Shown: positions 8,469 through 18,694 of the stretch, piece by piece
How positions within the stretch are numbered: position 1 is the stretch's first letter
Layout of the letters: the number at the start of each line of letters is the position of its first letter
Source of the DNA: Mucilaginibacter oryzae
Lineage (GTDB): Bacteria > Bacteroidota > Bacteroidia > Sphingobacteriales > Sphingobacteriaceae
Length of the DNA stretch: 64,000 bases
Reading direction: 5' to 3'
Assembly (NCBI RefSeq): GCF_003148845.1
Contig: NZ_QGHA01000002.1
Span: forward strand, 604,974 to 668,973
Notes under the pieces: generated by a model
Seen by the model: only the letters and a program-made list of their open reading frames with translations
What the model was told of the DNA's origin: nothing
Databases searched by the model: none
Translations under genes and position numbers: made by a program

Positions 8469-9776
8469 ATGCAAACTATCAACCGATCACAGTTATTCAG
8501 GGCAAGCTGCCTGTCGCTGTTGGTAACTTCATTATCATTTGGTATCCGCGCGGGTATTTTGAATGATCAGGGCGTACGGTTTCACTTAAACGCTTCGCAA
8601 CTGGGTACTATCGCGGCAACGGCCTTTTGGGGTTTCCCGCTGGCTATTATTATCGGGGGCTTTATTGTAGATGTCATCGGTATGAAAAAATTGCTGGTAT
8701 CTGCTTTTATCTTTCACCTCGTAGGTATCCTGCTCACCATTTTCGCCAACGGTTACTGGTCATTGTTCCTTTCTACCTTAATGATAGGTATAGCCAATGG
8801 TACGGTAGAGGCTTCCTGTAACCCGTTAGTGGCATCATTATATACCGATAATAAAACCACCAAGCTTAACCACTTTCACCTTTGGTTCCCGGCAGGTATC
8901 GTGATCGGTACGCTGATCGTGTTTGGTTTGGACACCACGCTGGCACACGGCGTATCACCAAAGCCATACTGGATTTCGCAGGTAGAGATAGCCCTGATGC
9001 TTATCCCAACAATAGCTTATGGCTTCCTTTTTTCAAAACTGGATTTTCCGGTTACCGAGCGTGTATCAGCTGGTGTAAGTACCGAAGATATGTACAAAGC
9101 GCTGATCAATCCGCTGTTTCTGTTCATGATTATCTGTATGTTCGGCACTGCTATCACCGAGTTGTTCACCAACCAGTGGACGGACGTATTATTTAAAACA
9201 GTAACGGATAACGCCATCCTTATATTAACCTTTGTAGCCTCGGTACAGGTGTTGGGCCGTGCCTTTGCCAGCCCCATTGTACACCGTTTGGCGCCACAGG
9301 GAGTATTGCTGATCTCTGCCATATTATCGGCGTTAGGCATTTACCTGATGGTACACCTGCACGGCGATGCCATTTACTTTGCCGCGGTTGTGTTTGGTTT
9401 GGGCGTAGCCTTTTTCTGGCCATGTATGATAGGTTTTGTAGCCGAGAACCTGCCCCGTACCGGTGCTGTAGGTTTAAACCTGATGGGGGGTGCAGGAATG
9501 TTCGGTGTATCTATTTATATGATCTTTATGGGTGGATACTATGATAATATCATGGCATCAAAATTACCACAAGGTGCAAGTTTGGATGCCTACCGTTCGG
9601 CGCCGGCGGGTTCGGAGATGGCAAAAGCTTTTGATGCTGCACGGTCGGCTGCAGGGCCGGAGGTGTTGAATACTACGCTCGTTATTCCGGTTGCATTAAT
9701 CATTGCATTTATCGGGCTGGTAATTTACATGCGTTCACGTAAAAAAACTGCTTCATTAGGTGCTATATCGGTTTAA
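8469..9776 (+). CDS. MFS transporter, probable sugar/metabolite permease
   Basis: The 435-residue hydrophobic protein has about twelve membrane spans. It begins in a first span (LFRASCLSLLVTSLSFGIRAG) and ends in a span followed by a basic tail (YMRSRKKTA). The DxxGxKK-type loop after span 2 (VDVIGMKKLL) is the MFS loop 2-3 signature. Two soluble insertions are present, one around FTVTERVSAG-like residues in the middle and one (MASKLPQGASLDAYRSAPAG) near the C-terminus. Its place inside the sugar oxidation locus suggests it imports a released keto-sugar or monosaccharide (inference). The repeat-rich gap upstream could carry its promoter. Confidence 0.9.
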   Translation: MQTINRSQLFRASCLSLLVTSLSFGIRAGILNDQGVRFHLNASQLGTIAATAFWGFPLAIIIGGFIVDVIGMKKLLVSAFIFHLVGILLTIFANGYWSLFLSTLMIGIANGTVEASCNPLVASLYTDNKTTKLNHFHLWFPAGIVIGTLIVFGLDTTLAHGVSPKPYWISQVEIALMLIPTIAYGFLFSKLDFPVTERVSAGVSTEDMYKALINPLFLFMIICMFGTAITELFTNQWTDVLFKTVTDNAILILTFVASVQVLGRAFASPIVHRLAPQGVLLISAILSALGIYLMVHLHGDAIYFAAVVFGLGVAFFWPCMIGFVAENLPRTGAVGLNLMGGAGMFGVSIYMIFMGGYYDNIMASKLPQGASLDAYRSAPAGSEMAKAFDAARSAAGPEVLNTTLVIPVALIIAFIGLVIYMRSRKKTASLGAISV

Positions 9777-9846
9777 CAAGGTGCTATTTATGATAAAAAG
9801 TTGTATTTTTCGCCTGATTAACCAATCCAATTAAAATTATAGGATA

Positions 9847-9912
9847 ATGGCCGAAGCAGATTTTATTAATAGTCAGATTTTTCTGTTAGGTTATTATTCA
9901 AACCACAATTAA
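9847..9912 (+). CDS. Possible 21-codon leader ORF upstream of the cytochrome gene
   Basis: ATG at 9847 is preceded by AGGAT and opens a short frame (MAEADFINSQIF..) ending in TAA at 9910-9912, six bases before the cytochrome start. Only the start context and tight spacing support it. It may be chance or a translational coupling leader. Confidence 0.15.
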   Translation: MAEADFINSQIFLLGYYSNHN

Positions 9913-9918
9913 ACTTTT

Positions 9919-10359
9919 ATGAAAAAAGTATTCTTTATTCTTGGTATCAGTGCAGTATTTGCTGCCTGCGGCGGAAATTCATCAAACACTGGCGGAAGCG
10001 ACAGCACCAAAGCGGCAAATGAAACCGCAAAAGCGGCAAATTCTGATGCTGATACTGTTGTAACTAAAACCGGCACTGAGTCGGCCGGTGGTTCTGCCGG
10101 TTCTTCTACAGGCGAAAAACTGATAGCCTCTTTAGATTGCGGCACCTGCCATAAAGTTGATACCAAAGTTATCGGCCCTGCGTTCCAGGACATCGCGAAA
10201 AAATATGATGCCTCTCAAGCCAATATCGATATGCTGGCTAAAAAGATCATCAGCGGCGGCAGCGGTAACTGGGGCAACATTGCCATGACCCCGCACCCTT
10301 CATTGCCAGAAAGCGATGCCAAAGAAATTGTACAATACATTTTATCATTAAAAAAATAA
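9919..10359 (+). CDS. Monoheme c-type cytochrome lipoprotein
   Basis: The 146-residue exported cytochrome has a short signal ending in a lipobox (SAVFAAC, Cys at about residue 15), then a Ser/Gly/Thr/Ala-rich linker to about residue 60, then a class I cytochrome c domain. CGTCH is at residues 74-78, and the probable axial Met is in IAMTPHPSLP. It is anchored to the outer face of a membrane and moves electrons. In this locus it is a candidate acceptor for the GMC dehydrogenases, replacing the multiheme beta subunit of classic gluconate dehydrogenase complexes (inference). Fourteen bases separate it from the next MFS gene. Confidence 0.93.
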   Translation: MKKVFFILGISAVFAACGGNSSNTGGSDSTKAANETAKAANSDADTVVTKTGTESAGGSAGSSTGEKLIASLDCGTCHKVDTKVIGPAFQDIAKKYDASQANIDMLAKKIISGGSGNWGNIAMTPHPSLPESDAKEIVQYILSLKK

Positions 10360-10373
10360 TCAAATAAAATTTC

Positions 10374-11597
10374 ATGACCATAGGGATCAGATCAAAACTA
10401 TCGTTCATGATGTTCCTGGAATTTTTTATCTGGGGCGCATGGTTTGTAACTTTAGGTACTTTTTTAGATAAAACGCTGCATGCCACCGGTGCGCAATCGG
10501 GCGATGTATTTTCTACTCAGTCATGGGGCGCTATCATTGCCCCGTTTATCATTGGCTTAATTGCCGATAAATATTTCAATGCCGAAAAAATATTAGGTGT
10601 ACTCCACTTAATTGGCGCAGTGTTAATGTATCAAATGTATTCGGCAGCCGATGTTTCTGTATTCTATCCCTATGTGTTAGGTTACATGGTTTTATATATG
10701 CCAACGCTGGCATTGGTAAATTCGGTATCGTTTAACCAGATGACTGATCCTGAAAAGGAATTTTCATCGATAAGGGTATTCGGCACTGCCGGCTGGATCA
10801 TAGCCGGTTTAGCTATCAGTTATCTTTTCCATTGGGATTCGCCGGATGGTATAGGTAAAGGGATGTTAAAAAACACCTTCCTGATGGCGGGTATTGCTTC
10901 GGCTGTACTGGGTGTATTTAGTTTCACTTTGCCTGCAACTCCACCAAAAGTTGCTAAAGGCGAAAAAGTGACTATTAGCCAGGTGCTTGGCCTGGATGCG
11001 TTAAAATTGCTTAAGGATACAAACTATGCGATATTTTTTCTCGCCTCGATATTGATCTGTATTCCGTTGGCTTTTTACTATCAGAACGCCAATAGTTTCC
11101 TTACCGATATCAAGATGGATAACCCCACCGGTAAAATGACCATCGGACAAATTTCCGAGTTGTTGTTTTTGCTCTGTTTGCCTATTTTCTTTAAAAAAGC
11201 AGGATTTAAATGGACAATATTGGTTGGTATGCTGGCCTGGACGGTACGGTATATTTTATTCGCTTACGGTAACGCTGGCGACCTGAGCTTTATGCTGATC
11301 CTTGGGCTTGCGCTACATGGCGTTTGTTACGATTTTTTCTTTGTATCAGGTCAAATTTATACCGATTCGAAAGCCGGTGTACAATACAAAAGCGCGGCAC
11401 AGGGTATGATCACCCTTGCTACTTATGGCGTTGGTATGCTGATTGGCTTTTATGTGGCCGGTAAAATATCTGATAACTATAACGGCCCTGCCGGGCACGA
11501 TTGGAAAATGATCTGGCTGATCCCGGCATCTATAGCAGGGGCTGTATTCCTGTTGTTCTTCCTGTCGTTTAAAGAAAAAAGGGAAAAGACTGTATAA
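10374..11597 (+). CDS. MFS permease of the nucleoside:H+ symporter (NupG-like) type
   Basis: The 407-residue polytopic protein opens with LSFMMFLEFFIWGAWFVTLG, the typical first span of NupG/XapB-like symporters. GLIADKYFNAEKILG is the loop 2-3 motif of that family. About twelve spans are visible, ending in a basic tail (FKEKREKTV). Bacteroidota have many members linked to sugar or glycoside loci, so nucleoside transport is not assured. The context between a cytochrome and a hydroxypyruvate-isomerase-like gene suggests sugar or keto-sugar import across the inner membrane. It starts the run of closely spaced genes up to 14241. Confidence 0.9.
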   Translation: MTIGIRSKLSFMMFLEFFIWGAWFVTLGTFLDKTLHATGAQSGDVFSTQSWGAIIAPFIIGLIADKYFNAEKILGVLHLIGAVLMYQMYSAADVSVFYPYVLGYMVLYMPTLALVNSVSFNQMTDPEKEFSSIRVFGTAGWIIAGLAISYLFHWDSPDGIGKGMLKNTFLMAGIASAVLGVFSFTLPATPPKVAKGEKVTISQVLGLDALKLLKDTNYAIFFLASILICIPLAFYYQNANSFLTDIKMDNPTGKMTIGQISELLFLLCLPIFFKKAGFKWTILVGMLAWTVRYILFAYGNAGDLSFMLILGLALHGVCYDFFFVSGQIYTDSKAGVQYKSAAQGMITLATYGVGMLIGFYVAGKISDNYNGPAGHDWKMIWLIPASIAGAVFLLFFLSFKEKREKTV

Positions 11598-11622
11598 TTA
11601 CCAGCATAAACTGAATTTAACC

Positions 11623-12522
11623 ATGTCATCAAACCAAAACAGGCGCTCGGCCATAAAAAGCATGATCGCGGGCACGGCCGCCATCGGCGCGTCGGGCGTA
11701 TTATCATCATTTACCAAAACCGAAACCGAAGAACAAAATATGCAGGCTGCTGATAAATTGAAAGGCAATATTAACCACGCGGTATGCCGCTGGTGTTACG
11801 GCGATATTTCTGTCGATCAGCTTTGCGCTGCCGCCAAAGAAATCGGCATCAAAGGTATCGACCTGGTTGGTCCGTCAGATTGGCCCACCCTTAAAAAATA
11901 CGGCCTGTTCTCATCCATGTGCAACGGTGCCGAAATTAACCTGACCGATGGTTTTGGCGATAAAGAGTTTCATGCCAAACTGCATGAAAACTATACCAAA
12001 ATGATTCCGTTGGTTGCAGAGGCAGGGTATAAAAACCTGATTTGCTTTAGCGGCAGCCGCCGGGGTAAAACCGACGAGGAAGGCTGGAACAATTGTGTTG
12101 AAGGCTTGAAACCAATGGTTGCCCTTGCCGAAAAGCACAACGTGGTACTGGTAATGGAATTGCTGAACAGCAAAATTGATCATAAAGATTACCAGTGCGA
12201 TAGGGTAGAGTGGGGCGCGGAATTATGTCGCCGCCTGGGCTCAGAAAATTTTAAACTGCTGTATGATATTTATCATATGCAGATAGACGAGGGCGATGTG
12301 ATCCGCAATATTCGCGCTAATTACCAGTACATAGCGCATTACCATACAGGCGGTGTTCCCGGTCGGAACGAGATCGACGAAACCCAGGAACTATACTATC
12401 CGGCAATTATGCGTGCCATTGTTGAAGTAGGGCATAAAGGTTTTGTTGCTCAGGAGTTCATCCCCAAACAAAAAGACAAATTAGCTTCGCTTAAAAAGGC
12501 GGTGCATATTTGTGATGTTTAA
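11623..12522 (+). CDS. Hydroxypyruvate isomerase-like TIM-barrel protein, exported
   Basis: The 299-residue protein has a Tat-like N-terminus (NRRSAIKSMIAG followed by an Ala/Gly/Ser-rich hydrophobic stretch to about residue 30). The TIM barrel follows. VMELLNSK, LLYDIYHMQIDEGDV, AHYHTGGVPGRNEID and FVAQEF are the metal-binding strands seen in hydroxypyruvate isomerase (Hyi) and related epimerases. The exported location argues against the glyoxylate role of Hyi and for a keto-sugar-modifying enzyme acting beside the DUF1080 protein (inference). It lies 25 bases after the MFS gene and 51 bases before a second isomerase-like gene. Confidence 0.9.
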   Translation: MSSNQNRRSAIKSMIAGTAAIGASGVLSSFTKTETEEQNMQAADKLKGNINHAVCRWCYGDISVDQLCAAAKEIGIKGIDLVGPSDWPTLKKYGLFSSMCNGAEINLTDGFGDKEFHAKLHENYTKMIPLVAEAGYKNLICFSGSRRGKTDEEGWNNCVEGLKPMVALAEKHNVVLVMELLNSKIDHKDYQCDRVEWGAELCRRLGSENFKLLYDIYHMQIDEGDVIRNIRANYQYIAHYHTGGVPGRNEIDETQELYYPAIMRAIVEVGHKGFVAQEFIPKQKDKLASLKKAVHICDV

Positions 12523-12573
12523 ACCTTACATCATCTTATCACTCTAAAAAGCTAAACTAACAAAAACAAATAC

Positions 12574-13449
12574 ATGACAACCAGAAGAACATTTTTAGCA
12601 CAGGCCGGATTAATGGCAGCAGGCGCAATGCTTGCACCGAAGTTGGTTTCGGCCAAAGCTTCAAATAAAGTAGGCCTGCAATTGTATAGCCTGCGCGATC
12701 AGTTACCAAAAGATGTAAAAGGCGTTATTGGAGAGGTAGCTAAAGCCGGTTATAAAGAGGTTGAAACCTTCGGCTTTAACAAGGAAACAGGTTATTGGGG
12801 CTTAAAAGGGAAGGAATTTGGCCAGTTGTTAAAAGATAACGGCTTAACCACCCCAAGCGGCCACTACGGTTTGGATGAGTATTTAGGCTCAGGCAAAACC
12901 GACGATCTGAATGCTTACATTGAAGTGGCCAACACCATCGGTCAATCGCATATCATTATCCCGGCATTAAATCACAACTTTATTAAAACGGTTGATGATT
13001 GTAAAGGGGTTGCTGATAAGATGAACAAAATTGCTGAGATCCTGAAAAAATCAGGACTGAAATTAGGTTACCATAACCACAATTTTGAGTGGGCACCGGT
13101 TGGTGATACTACTTTTTATGATGTGGTATTGAACAACACTGATCCTAAACTGGTAGCTATGGAAATGGATATTTACTGGGTAGTACGTGCAGGTAAAAAC
13201 CCGGTTGAAATTTTCAGCAAGCACCCGGGCCGTTTTGAGTTTGTACACATTAAAGACCGTGATAAAACCAACGCCGAACTGAATACAGAAGTTGGCAACG
13301 GTGATATCGACTTTAAAACCATATTAGGTAAAGCCAAACTGGCCGGCATTAAGCACTTTATTGTTGAGCAGGAAAACTTTACCAATATCGATCCTTATGT
13401 AAGCATCGCCAAAAGTGCTGCGTATTTGAAAGATACCCTTCACGTTTAA
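12574..13449 (+). CDS. Sugar phosphate isomerase/epimerase-like protein with Tat signal
   Basis: The 291-residue TIM-barrel protein begins with TTRRTFLAQAGLMAAGAM, a Tat signal, followed by KVGLQLYSLRDQLPKD, the usual first strand of this family. Metal-binding strands are LGYHNHNFEW, MEMDIYW, FVHIKDRD and FIVEQEN. Exported members sit next to DUF1080 genes across Bacteroidota, as here (21 bases before one). The enzyme probably handles a 3-keto sugar or a 2-hydroxyglycal intermediate outside the cytoplasm (inference from context). Confidence 0.92.
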   Translation: MTTRRTFLAQAGLMAAGAMLAPKLVSAKASNKVGLQLYSLRDQLPKDVKGVIGEVAKAGYKEVETFGFNKETGYWGLKGKEFGQLLKDNGLTTPSGHYGLDEYLGSGKTDDLNAYIEVANTIGQSHIIIPALNHNFIKTVDDCKGVADKMNKIAEILKKSGLKLGYHNHNFEWAPVGDTTFYDVVLNNTDPKLVAMEMDIYWVVRAGKNPVEIFSKHPGRFEFVHIKDRDKTNAELNTEVGNGDIDFKTILGKAKLAGIKHFIVEQENFTNIDPYVSIAKSAAYLKDTLHV

Positions 13450-13470
13450 ACCAATCAAACCCGAATAAAA

Positions 13471-14241
13471 ATGAAATATCCTTTAATACTAACCGCCCTT
13501 TTAGCAGGAAGCTGCCTGATGGCTAACGCTCAAAACGCTAAACCCGAAGATACCGAGATTTGGGAACCGGCACCCAAAGTAGTTACCCCCGGCAAAAATT
13601 TAGGCGATGCCCCTTCAGATGCTATAGTTTTGTTTAATGGCAAAGGCCTTGACGAGTGGGTTTCGGTAGAAGATAAAACCCCGGCCAAATGGCTGGTAAA
13701 GGGCGATGTGCTTACCGTAAATAAATCAACCGGCAATATCGAAACAAAAAAAGCTTTTACCAATTACCAGTTGCACATTGAGTGGAGAGTGCCTGCCAAT
13801 ATTACCGGCAGCGGCCAGGCCCGCGGTAACAGCGGCGTGTTCTTAGCCTCGATAGGTAAAGGTGACGACGGTTACGAGCTGCAGGTACTGGATTCGTACC
13901 AAAATAAAACTTATGTTAATGGTATGGCCGGCAGCTTGTACAAACAGGCTATTCCGTTGGCTAACCCTTGCCGTAAACCCGGCGAGTGGAATGTTTATGA
14001 CGTGATTTGGACTGCCCCTGTATTTAACGAGGATGGTTCATTAAAATCCGCCGCCCGTGCTACCGTATTTTTTAACGGCGTGTTGGTGGAAAATAATTTT
14101 GAGTTGCTTGGTCCAACCCAATATATCGGCAAACCGTCTTACGAGGGTAAGAAACACGGTCCGTCTCCAATCAAACTACAAGCTCACGGCGATAAGAGCG
14201 AGCCGCTTAGCTTCCGGAATATCTGGGTAAGGGAGTTGTAG
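13471..14241 (+). CDS. DUF1080 / 3-keto-disaccharide hydrolase family protein
   Basis: The 256-residue secreted protein has a signal peptide (MKYPLILTALLAGSCLMANAQ) and one concanavalin-like DUF1080 domain. The family landmarks are AIVLFNGKGLDEW, GNSGVFLAS, YELQVLDSYQN, LYKQ and the terminal LQAHGDKSEPLSFRNIW. Characterised members cleave glycosides only after the sugar has been oxidised at C3 (family knowledge). This gives the strongest clue to the logic of the locus: the GMC enzymes would make the 3-keto glycoside and this protein would split it. It is the last gene of the run and is followed by an intrinsic terminator. Confidence 0.93.
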   Translation: MKYPLILTALLAGSCLMANAQNAKPEDTEIWEPAPKVVTPGKNLGDAPSDAIVLFNGKGLDEWVSVEDKTPAKWLVKGDVLTVNKSTGNIETKKAFTNYQLHIEWRVPANITGSGQARGNSGVFLASIGKGDDGYELQVLDSYQNKTYVNGMAGSLYKQAIPLANPCRKPGEWNVYDVIWTAPVFNEDGSLKSAARATVFFNGVLVENNFELLGPTQYIGKPSYEGKKHGPSPIKLQAHGDKSEPLSFRNIWVREL

Positions 14242-14270
14242 TTGTTATTTATAATTAAATTATTTTCAAA

Positions 14271-14299
14271 CCCTCCGAATTACCCCCGGAGGGTTTTTT
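14271..14299 (+). terminator. Intrinsic terminator of the sugar oxidation operon
   Basis: CCCTCCG (14271-14277) pairs with CGGAGGG (14287-14293) and is followed directly by six T residues. It lies 30 bases after the DUF1080 stop codon. Confidence 0.88.
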
Positions 14300-14306
14300 A
14301 TTTGAT

Positions 14307-14335
14307 ATTATTTTATCATTTTATGATAAAATAAT
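14307..14335. promoter_or_regulatory. Perfect 13-bp palindrome, possible operator
   Basis: ATTATTTTATCAT (14307-14319) and ATGATAAAATAAT (14323-14335) are perfect inverses around a TTT loop. The element lies between the DUF1080 terminator and the large hybrid kinase gene. It may be an operator for that gene or a second, AU-rich terminator stem. Sequence alone does not decide. Confidence 0.45.
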
Positions 14336-14448
14336 GCTTTTCTTGATTTTAGCTAATTTATTATATATCTTAAACTTATAAAAACCATAGCCGTATAAGC
14401 ATAGTATAAACCAGGCTCGGCCATTATTTACGAAATAAATTTTCATAG

Positions 14449-17400
14449 TTGTTAAAAATTAATATAAGCCCATTAGGCTACTTTTTTAAATATCTATTTA
14501 TCGCGGTTTCCGTTTTGGGTATTCAAAGCGTTTTTTCGCAGGAACGGAACCTTAAGTTTGAGCATATCGGTACACGTGAGGGTTTATCGCAGATAAATGT
14601 GAGCGTTATTAAACAGGATAGCAAAGGCTTTATGTGGATAGGAACGCGCGATGGGCTTAACCGGTATGATGGCTATAGCTTTGTGGTTTACAAGCACAAT
14701 ATCCGGGACAACAATTCTTTAAGCAACAACATGGTATCGGATATTGCCGAAGATAAAGACGGCAATATCTGGCTGGCCACGCTCTCCGGCCTTAATAAGC
14801 TCGATCGTAAAACGGGGCGTTTTGTTCATTACTTTCATGATAGTGCTAATCCCAATAGTATTTCCAGCAATTTTGTAAACAAAATTATATTTGATCATGA
14901 GGGTTTTTTATGGATTGGCAGCCAGAAGGGCGGCCTGGATAAACTTGATATCCGCAGCAACAAGTTTACACATTATAAGCACAATGACGCCGATCCATCG
15001 TCATTAAGTGATGATGATGTTACCGCTATAACCGAAGATTCGAGGCATAGATTGTGGATAGGCACCTTAAACGCGGGACTTAATTTTTTAAACAGGGATA
15101 AAGGCACCTTTACCAGGTACCTCAATATCCCCGGCAATAACAGCAGTCTTTCGGGAACTTTTGTAAATATTATTTACGAAGACAACGCGCACCGCATTTG
15201 GGTTGGTACACAAGATGGCGGCCTTAATTTATTCGATACCGATAAAAGAAAGTTCAAATGGTACAGGCACGATGATCAAAATCCGAATACCATATCCGGC
15301 AACAACGTTTTAGCGCTTGGTATGGATCTGAATAATAATTTATGGATCGGGGCCGAGAACAGCGGCTTTAATATTCTTAACCCGGTAACAGGTAAAATAT
15401 CAAGCTATAAGCATGATGATATTGACAGGAGCAGCATTAACGGTAACACCATTTACAGCATTTGCCGTGACAGGATCGGAAACATGTGGCTGGGCGCGTT
15501 TAGCGGCGGTATTAACCTTTATAAGCGCAGCACCGAAAGTTTTCCGCATTACCGGCATAATTCGTCGCCAAACAGCCTGAGCAACAATCTTGTACTTTGT
15601 TTGCATGAGGATAGGGGCGGCAATATCTGGGTTGGTACAGACGGCGGAGGTGTTGATGTATTTAATAAAGATGGTACCGTTAAACATTTTACGCGACAGC
15701 CGGGTAACGCCAACAGCCTGGCCGGAAACTACGTGTTAAATATTATACAGGATTATAAAAACGATTTTTGGATTGGCACCTGGGCCGATGGCTTGTGCCG
15801 GTATAACGCTGCTACAGGCAAGTTTACCGCTTTTAGGCACAACGCCGGTAAACCGGGCAGCCTGAGCAACAACAACATTTATGCGCTAACCCAAACCCGA
15901 GATAAGCGCCTATGGGTAGGTACCTATAATGGTGGTTTGGAACTGTACGATGAAAAATCGAATACCTTTTCGGCTTTTAATTACGACGCTGACGATCCTA
16001 AAAGTATCAGCAGCGACCGGATTTATGCCCTGCTTGAGGATAAGGCCGGTAACCTTTGGGTGGGCACGTTTGATGCCGGGCTAAACCTGATGGATAGGAA
16101 AACCGGTAAGTTTACCCGCTTTCAGCACGATGAAAAACGGAACAGCATCAGCAATAATACTGTCCCCGATCTGTTTGAGGATAGCAAAGGCCGCATTTGG
16201 GTAAGTACCCTGTCGGGCTTAAACCTGCTCGATCCGATTACCAAACATTTTACCGTTTTCACTACCAAAGATGGCTTGCCGAGCGATGTGATCTATGCAG
16301 TGCGCGAAGATAAGCGGGGAACTATGTGGATAAGCACTAATAATGGTTTATCAAATTATGATCCTGTTAAACATACTTTTAAAAACTATACGGTAGAGGA
16401 AGGGATCCAGAACGAGGAGTTTAAATCGCATTCGGCTTTACAAACCAGGGATGGCAGGGTCTTTTTTGGCGGCATTAACGGCTTTAATTTGGTCGATCCG
16501 CGAAATATCCTGAAACCGTCGGGGTTTATGCCATTGGTAATAACCAATTTCGAATTATTTAACAAAACGGTACAAATAGCCCGCGATGCCCATGACCCTT
16601 CTCCTTTAAAGGAGGACATTTCTTCTACAAACTCGCTCAGGCTTTCCTATAAGCAGTCGGTTATTACCCTGCAGTTTGCCGCGCTTGATTATTCATCGCC
16701 CGATAAAAAGAACTACAGCTACCTGCTGGACAAATTTGATAAGGAATGGAACAACGTAGGCAGCCGCAATACGGCATCATATACCAATTTGCCCCCTGGC
16801 GATTATGTTTTCAAGGTAAAATATCAAAACTCGGCAGGCCTGTGGTCGCCGGTTACGTCGGGGTTAAAGATCACTATCGTACCGCCCTTTTGGCAAACCT
16901 GGTGGTTTAAACTGGCAGGTGCCGTTTTGGTAATCGCGTTGTTGTATTTTATTTTCAGATACCGTGTAAAGTACCTCAAAGATCAGAAAACGATATTGGA
17001 AAGCCTTGTAAAAGAACGCACGGAGAGCCTGGTTCAGATGACAGCGAATGAGCGCCTTGCCCGCGAAACCAGCGAAAAAGCACGGGAGGAAGCCGAAAAC
17101 GCCAACAGGGCCAAAAGCGTTTTCCTCGCTACCATGAGCCATGAGATCCGTACACCGATGAACGGCGTTATTGGTATGGCTACCTTACTCGCCAGCACCA
17201 GTCTTAGCCCCGAACAGGAAGAATATACCGAAACAATTAAAAACTGCGGCGACGCGCTATTGACCGTGATCAATGATATTCTTGATTTTTCGAAAATAGA
17301 ATCGGGCAATATGGAGTTAGAGAAGGAAGATTTTGACCTGCGCGATTGTATTGAAGGCGTATTGGATGTATTTGCCGAAAAAGCTTCCCGCCTCAACCTC

Positions 17401-18663
17401 GACCTGGTTTACCAGGTTGAGCACAATGTACCCGTTCAGGTAGTGTCAGATTCATTGCGACTGAGGCAGATCCTGATTAATTTGGTTGGTAATGCGGTTA
17501 AATTTACAACCCGGGGCGAGGTATTTATTAGTGTCGGCGTAAAGGGACAGGAGGGGGATGAGCTGGAACTTGAATTCAGGGTGCGTGATACCGGCATAGG
17601 TATCCCGGCGGATAAATTGGAGCGCCTGTTCAAACCCTTTTCGCAGGTTGATTCGGGCACTACGCGCAAATATGGCGGCACCGGGTTAGGCCTTGCCATC
17701 AGCCGCAAATTAGTCAAGCTGATGGGCGGTGAAGTCTGGGTAGAAAGCGAGGTTGGCAGGGGCACGGTATTCATCTTTACCGTCAAAACCAAACCCGGGC
17801 AGGGGGTGAAACGCAATTATGTTTACCTCAATCTTGCCGAACTGGAAAATAAGCGCATTTTATTTGTTGATGATAATGCCACCAACCGCGATATCATAAG
17901 CGCGCAACTAAAACAATGGAAGTACGATCCGGTAGTTGTGGCTACAGGAGCGGAAGCGCTTAACGAACTCGACAAAAATCAACCGGTTGATTTACTGATA
18001 ACCGATATGAATATGCCCGGGATGGACGGTTTGGAACTGGCAAAAAGAGTTAGGGAGAAATTTCCGGACATGCCGATTTTATTATTAAGTTCGATAGGCA
18101 GCGAGCAAAGTAAAAGAGGGGATAAGATATTTAATGCTGTTTTAACAAAGCCCACCAAGCATAACCTGCTACGCAGGCATATTGTTGAACAGTTAAAAGC
18201 CGGCAGCGGCATCAAAAATGATTATCAGCCTGTTCAAACAGCGTTTACCACGGGGTTCGCGAAAAATTATCCGATGGAGATCCTTATTGCCGAGGATAAC
18301 CTGATTAACCAAAAACTGGCCGTACATATGCTTACTAAAATGGGTTATCACCCTGATATTGCCGAAAACGGACATGCTGCCCTGAACACTATGGCAACAA
18401 AGCACTATAATTTGATATTAATGGATGTGCAGATGCCAGAAATGGATGGCCTGGAGGCAACCCGCTTTATTCGCGGTAATATGCATGAGCAGCCGGTTAT
18501 TATAGCCATGACAGCAAACGCGATGCCCGAAGACCGCCAGGCCTGCCTCGACGCCGGTATGAACGATTATTTGAGCAAACCCATGAAATTATCCGATTTG
18601 ATGGAAATGCTTGAAAAATGGGGTAAATACATAAACGGACAAAATACAAGTTTGCTTAATTGA
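14449..18663 (+). CDS. Hybrid two-component sensor: double propeller, Y_Y_Y, kinase, two receivers
   Basis: The 1404-residue membrane sensor has a TTG start that gives a signal peptide ending near FSQ (residue 30). Fourteen WIGT-type blade motifs then form two 7-bladed propellers (to about residue 700). A Y_Y_Y domain ([18 protein letters not shown]) and one membrane span ([19 protein letters not shown], about 820-840) follow. Next come HisKA ([14 protein letters not shown]), HATPase_c ([13 protein letters not shown]) and two receiver domains ([12 protein letters not shown] and [13 protein letters not shown]). There is no C-terminal AraC helix-turn-helix, unlike classic HTCS proteins, so the output must pass to another partner, probably through an Hpt protein not present here. 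The periplasmic propellers likely sense a glycan or oligosaccharide, perhaps the substrate of the adjacent operon (inference). Confidence 0.92.
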   Translation: MLKINISPLGYFFKYLFIAVSVLGIQSVFSQERNLKFEHIGTREGLSQINVSVIKQDSKGFMWIGTRDGLNRYDGYSFVVYKHNIRDNNSLSNNMVSDIAEDKDGNIWLATLSGLNKLDRKTGRFVHYFHDSANPNSISSNFVNKIIFDHEGFLWIGSQKGGLDKLDIRSNKFTHYKHNDADPSSLSDDDVTAITEDSRHRLWIGTLNAGLNFLNRDKGTFTRYLNIPGNNSSLSGTFVNIIYEDNAHRIWVGTQDGGLNLFDTDKRKFKWYRHDDQNPNTISGNNVLALGMDLNNNLWIGAENSGFNILNPVTGKISSYKHDDIDRSSINGNTIYSICRDRIGNMWLGAFSGGINLYKRSTESFPHYRHNSSPNSLSNNLVLCLHEDRGGNIWVGTDGGGVDVFNKDGTVKHFTRQPGNANSLAGNYVLNIIQDYKNDFWIGTWADGLCRYNAATGKFTAFRHNAGKPGSLSNNNIYALTQTRDKRLWVGTYNGGLELYDEKSNTFSAFNYDADDPKSISSDRIYALLEDKAGNLWVGTFDAGLNLMDRKTGKFTRFQHDEKRNSISNNTVPDLFEDSKGRIWVSTLSGLNLLDPITKHFTVFTTKDGLPSDVIYAVREDKRGTMWISTNNGLSNYDPVKHTFKNYTVEEGIQNEEFKSHSALQTRDGRVFFGGINGFNLVDPRNILKPSGFMPLVITNFELFNKTVQIARDAHDPSPLKEDISSTNSLRLSYKQSVITLQFAALDYSSPDKKNYSYLLDKFDKEWNNVGSRNTASYTNLPPGDYVFKVKYQNSAGLWSPVTSGLKITIVPPFWQTWWFKLAGAVLVIALLYFIFRYRVKYLKDQKTILESLVKERTESLVQMTANERLARETSEKAREEAENANRAKSVFLATMSHEIRTPMNGVIGMATLLASTSLSPEQEEYTETIKNCGDALLTVINDILDFSKIESGNMELEKEDFDLRDCIEGVLDVFAEKASRLNLDLVYQVEHNVPVQVVSDSLRLRQILINLVGNAVKFTTRGEVFISVGVKGQEGDELELEFRVRDTGIGIPADKLERLFKPFSQVDSGTTRKYGGTGLGLAISRKLVKLMGGEVWVESEVGRGTVFIFTVKTKPGQGVKRNYVYLNLAELENKRILFVDDNATNRDIISAQLKQWKYDPVVVATGAEALNELDKNQPVDLLITDMNMPGMDGLELAKRVREKFPDMPILLLSSIGSEQSKRGDKIFNAVLTKPTKHNLLRRHIVEQLKAGSGIKNDYQPVQTAFTTGFAKNYPMEILIAEDNLINQKLAVHMLTKMGYHPDIAENGHAALNTMATKHYNLILMDVQMPEMDGLEATRFIRGNMHEQPVIIAMTANAMPEDRQACLDAGMNDYLSKPMKLSDLMEMLEKWGKYINGQNTSLLN

Positions 18664-18694
18664 GCCTATATTTACAAACTAACAACCATTTACT

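Noticed and set aside
14449..18663. Frameshifted HTCS that lost its AraC domain
   Set aside because: The second receiver is complete and ends in a normal stop codon, followed at once by the NIPSNAP gene. No helix-turn-helix remnant is seen.
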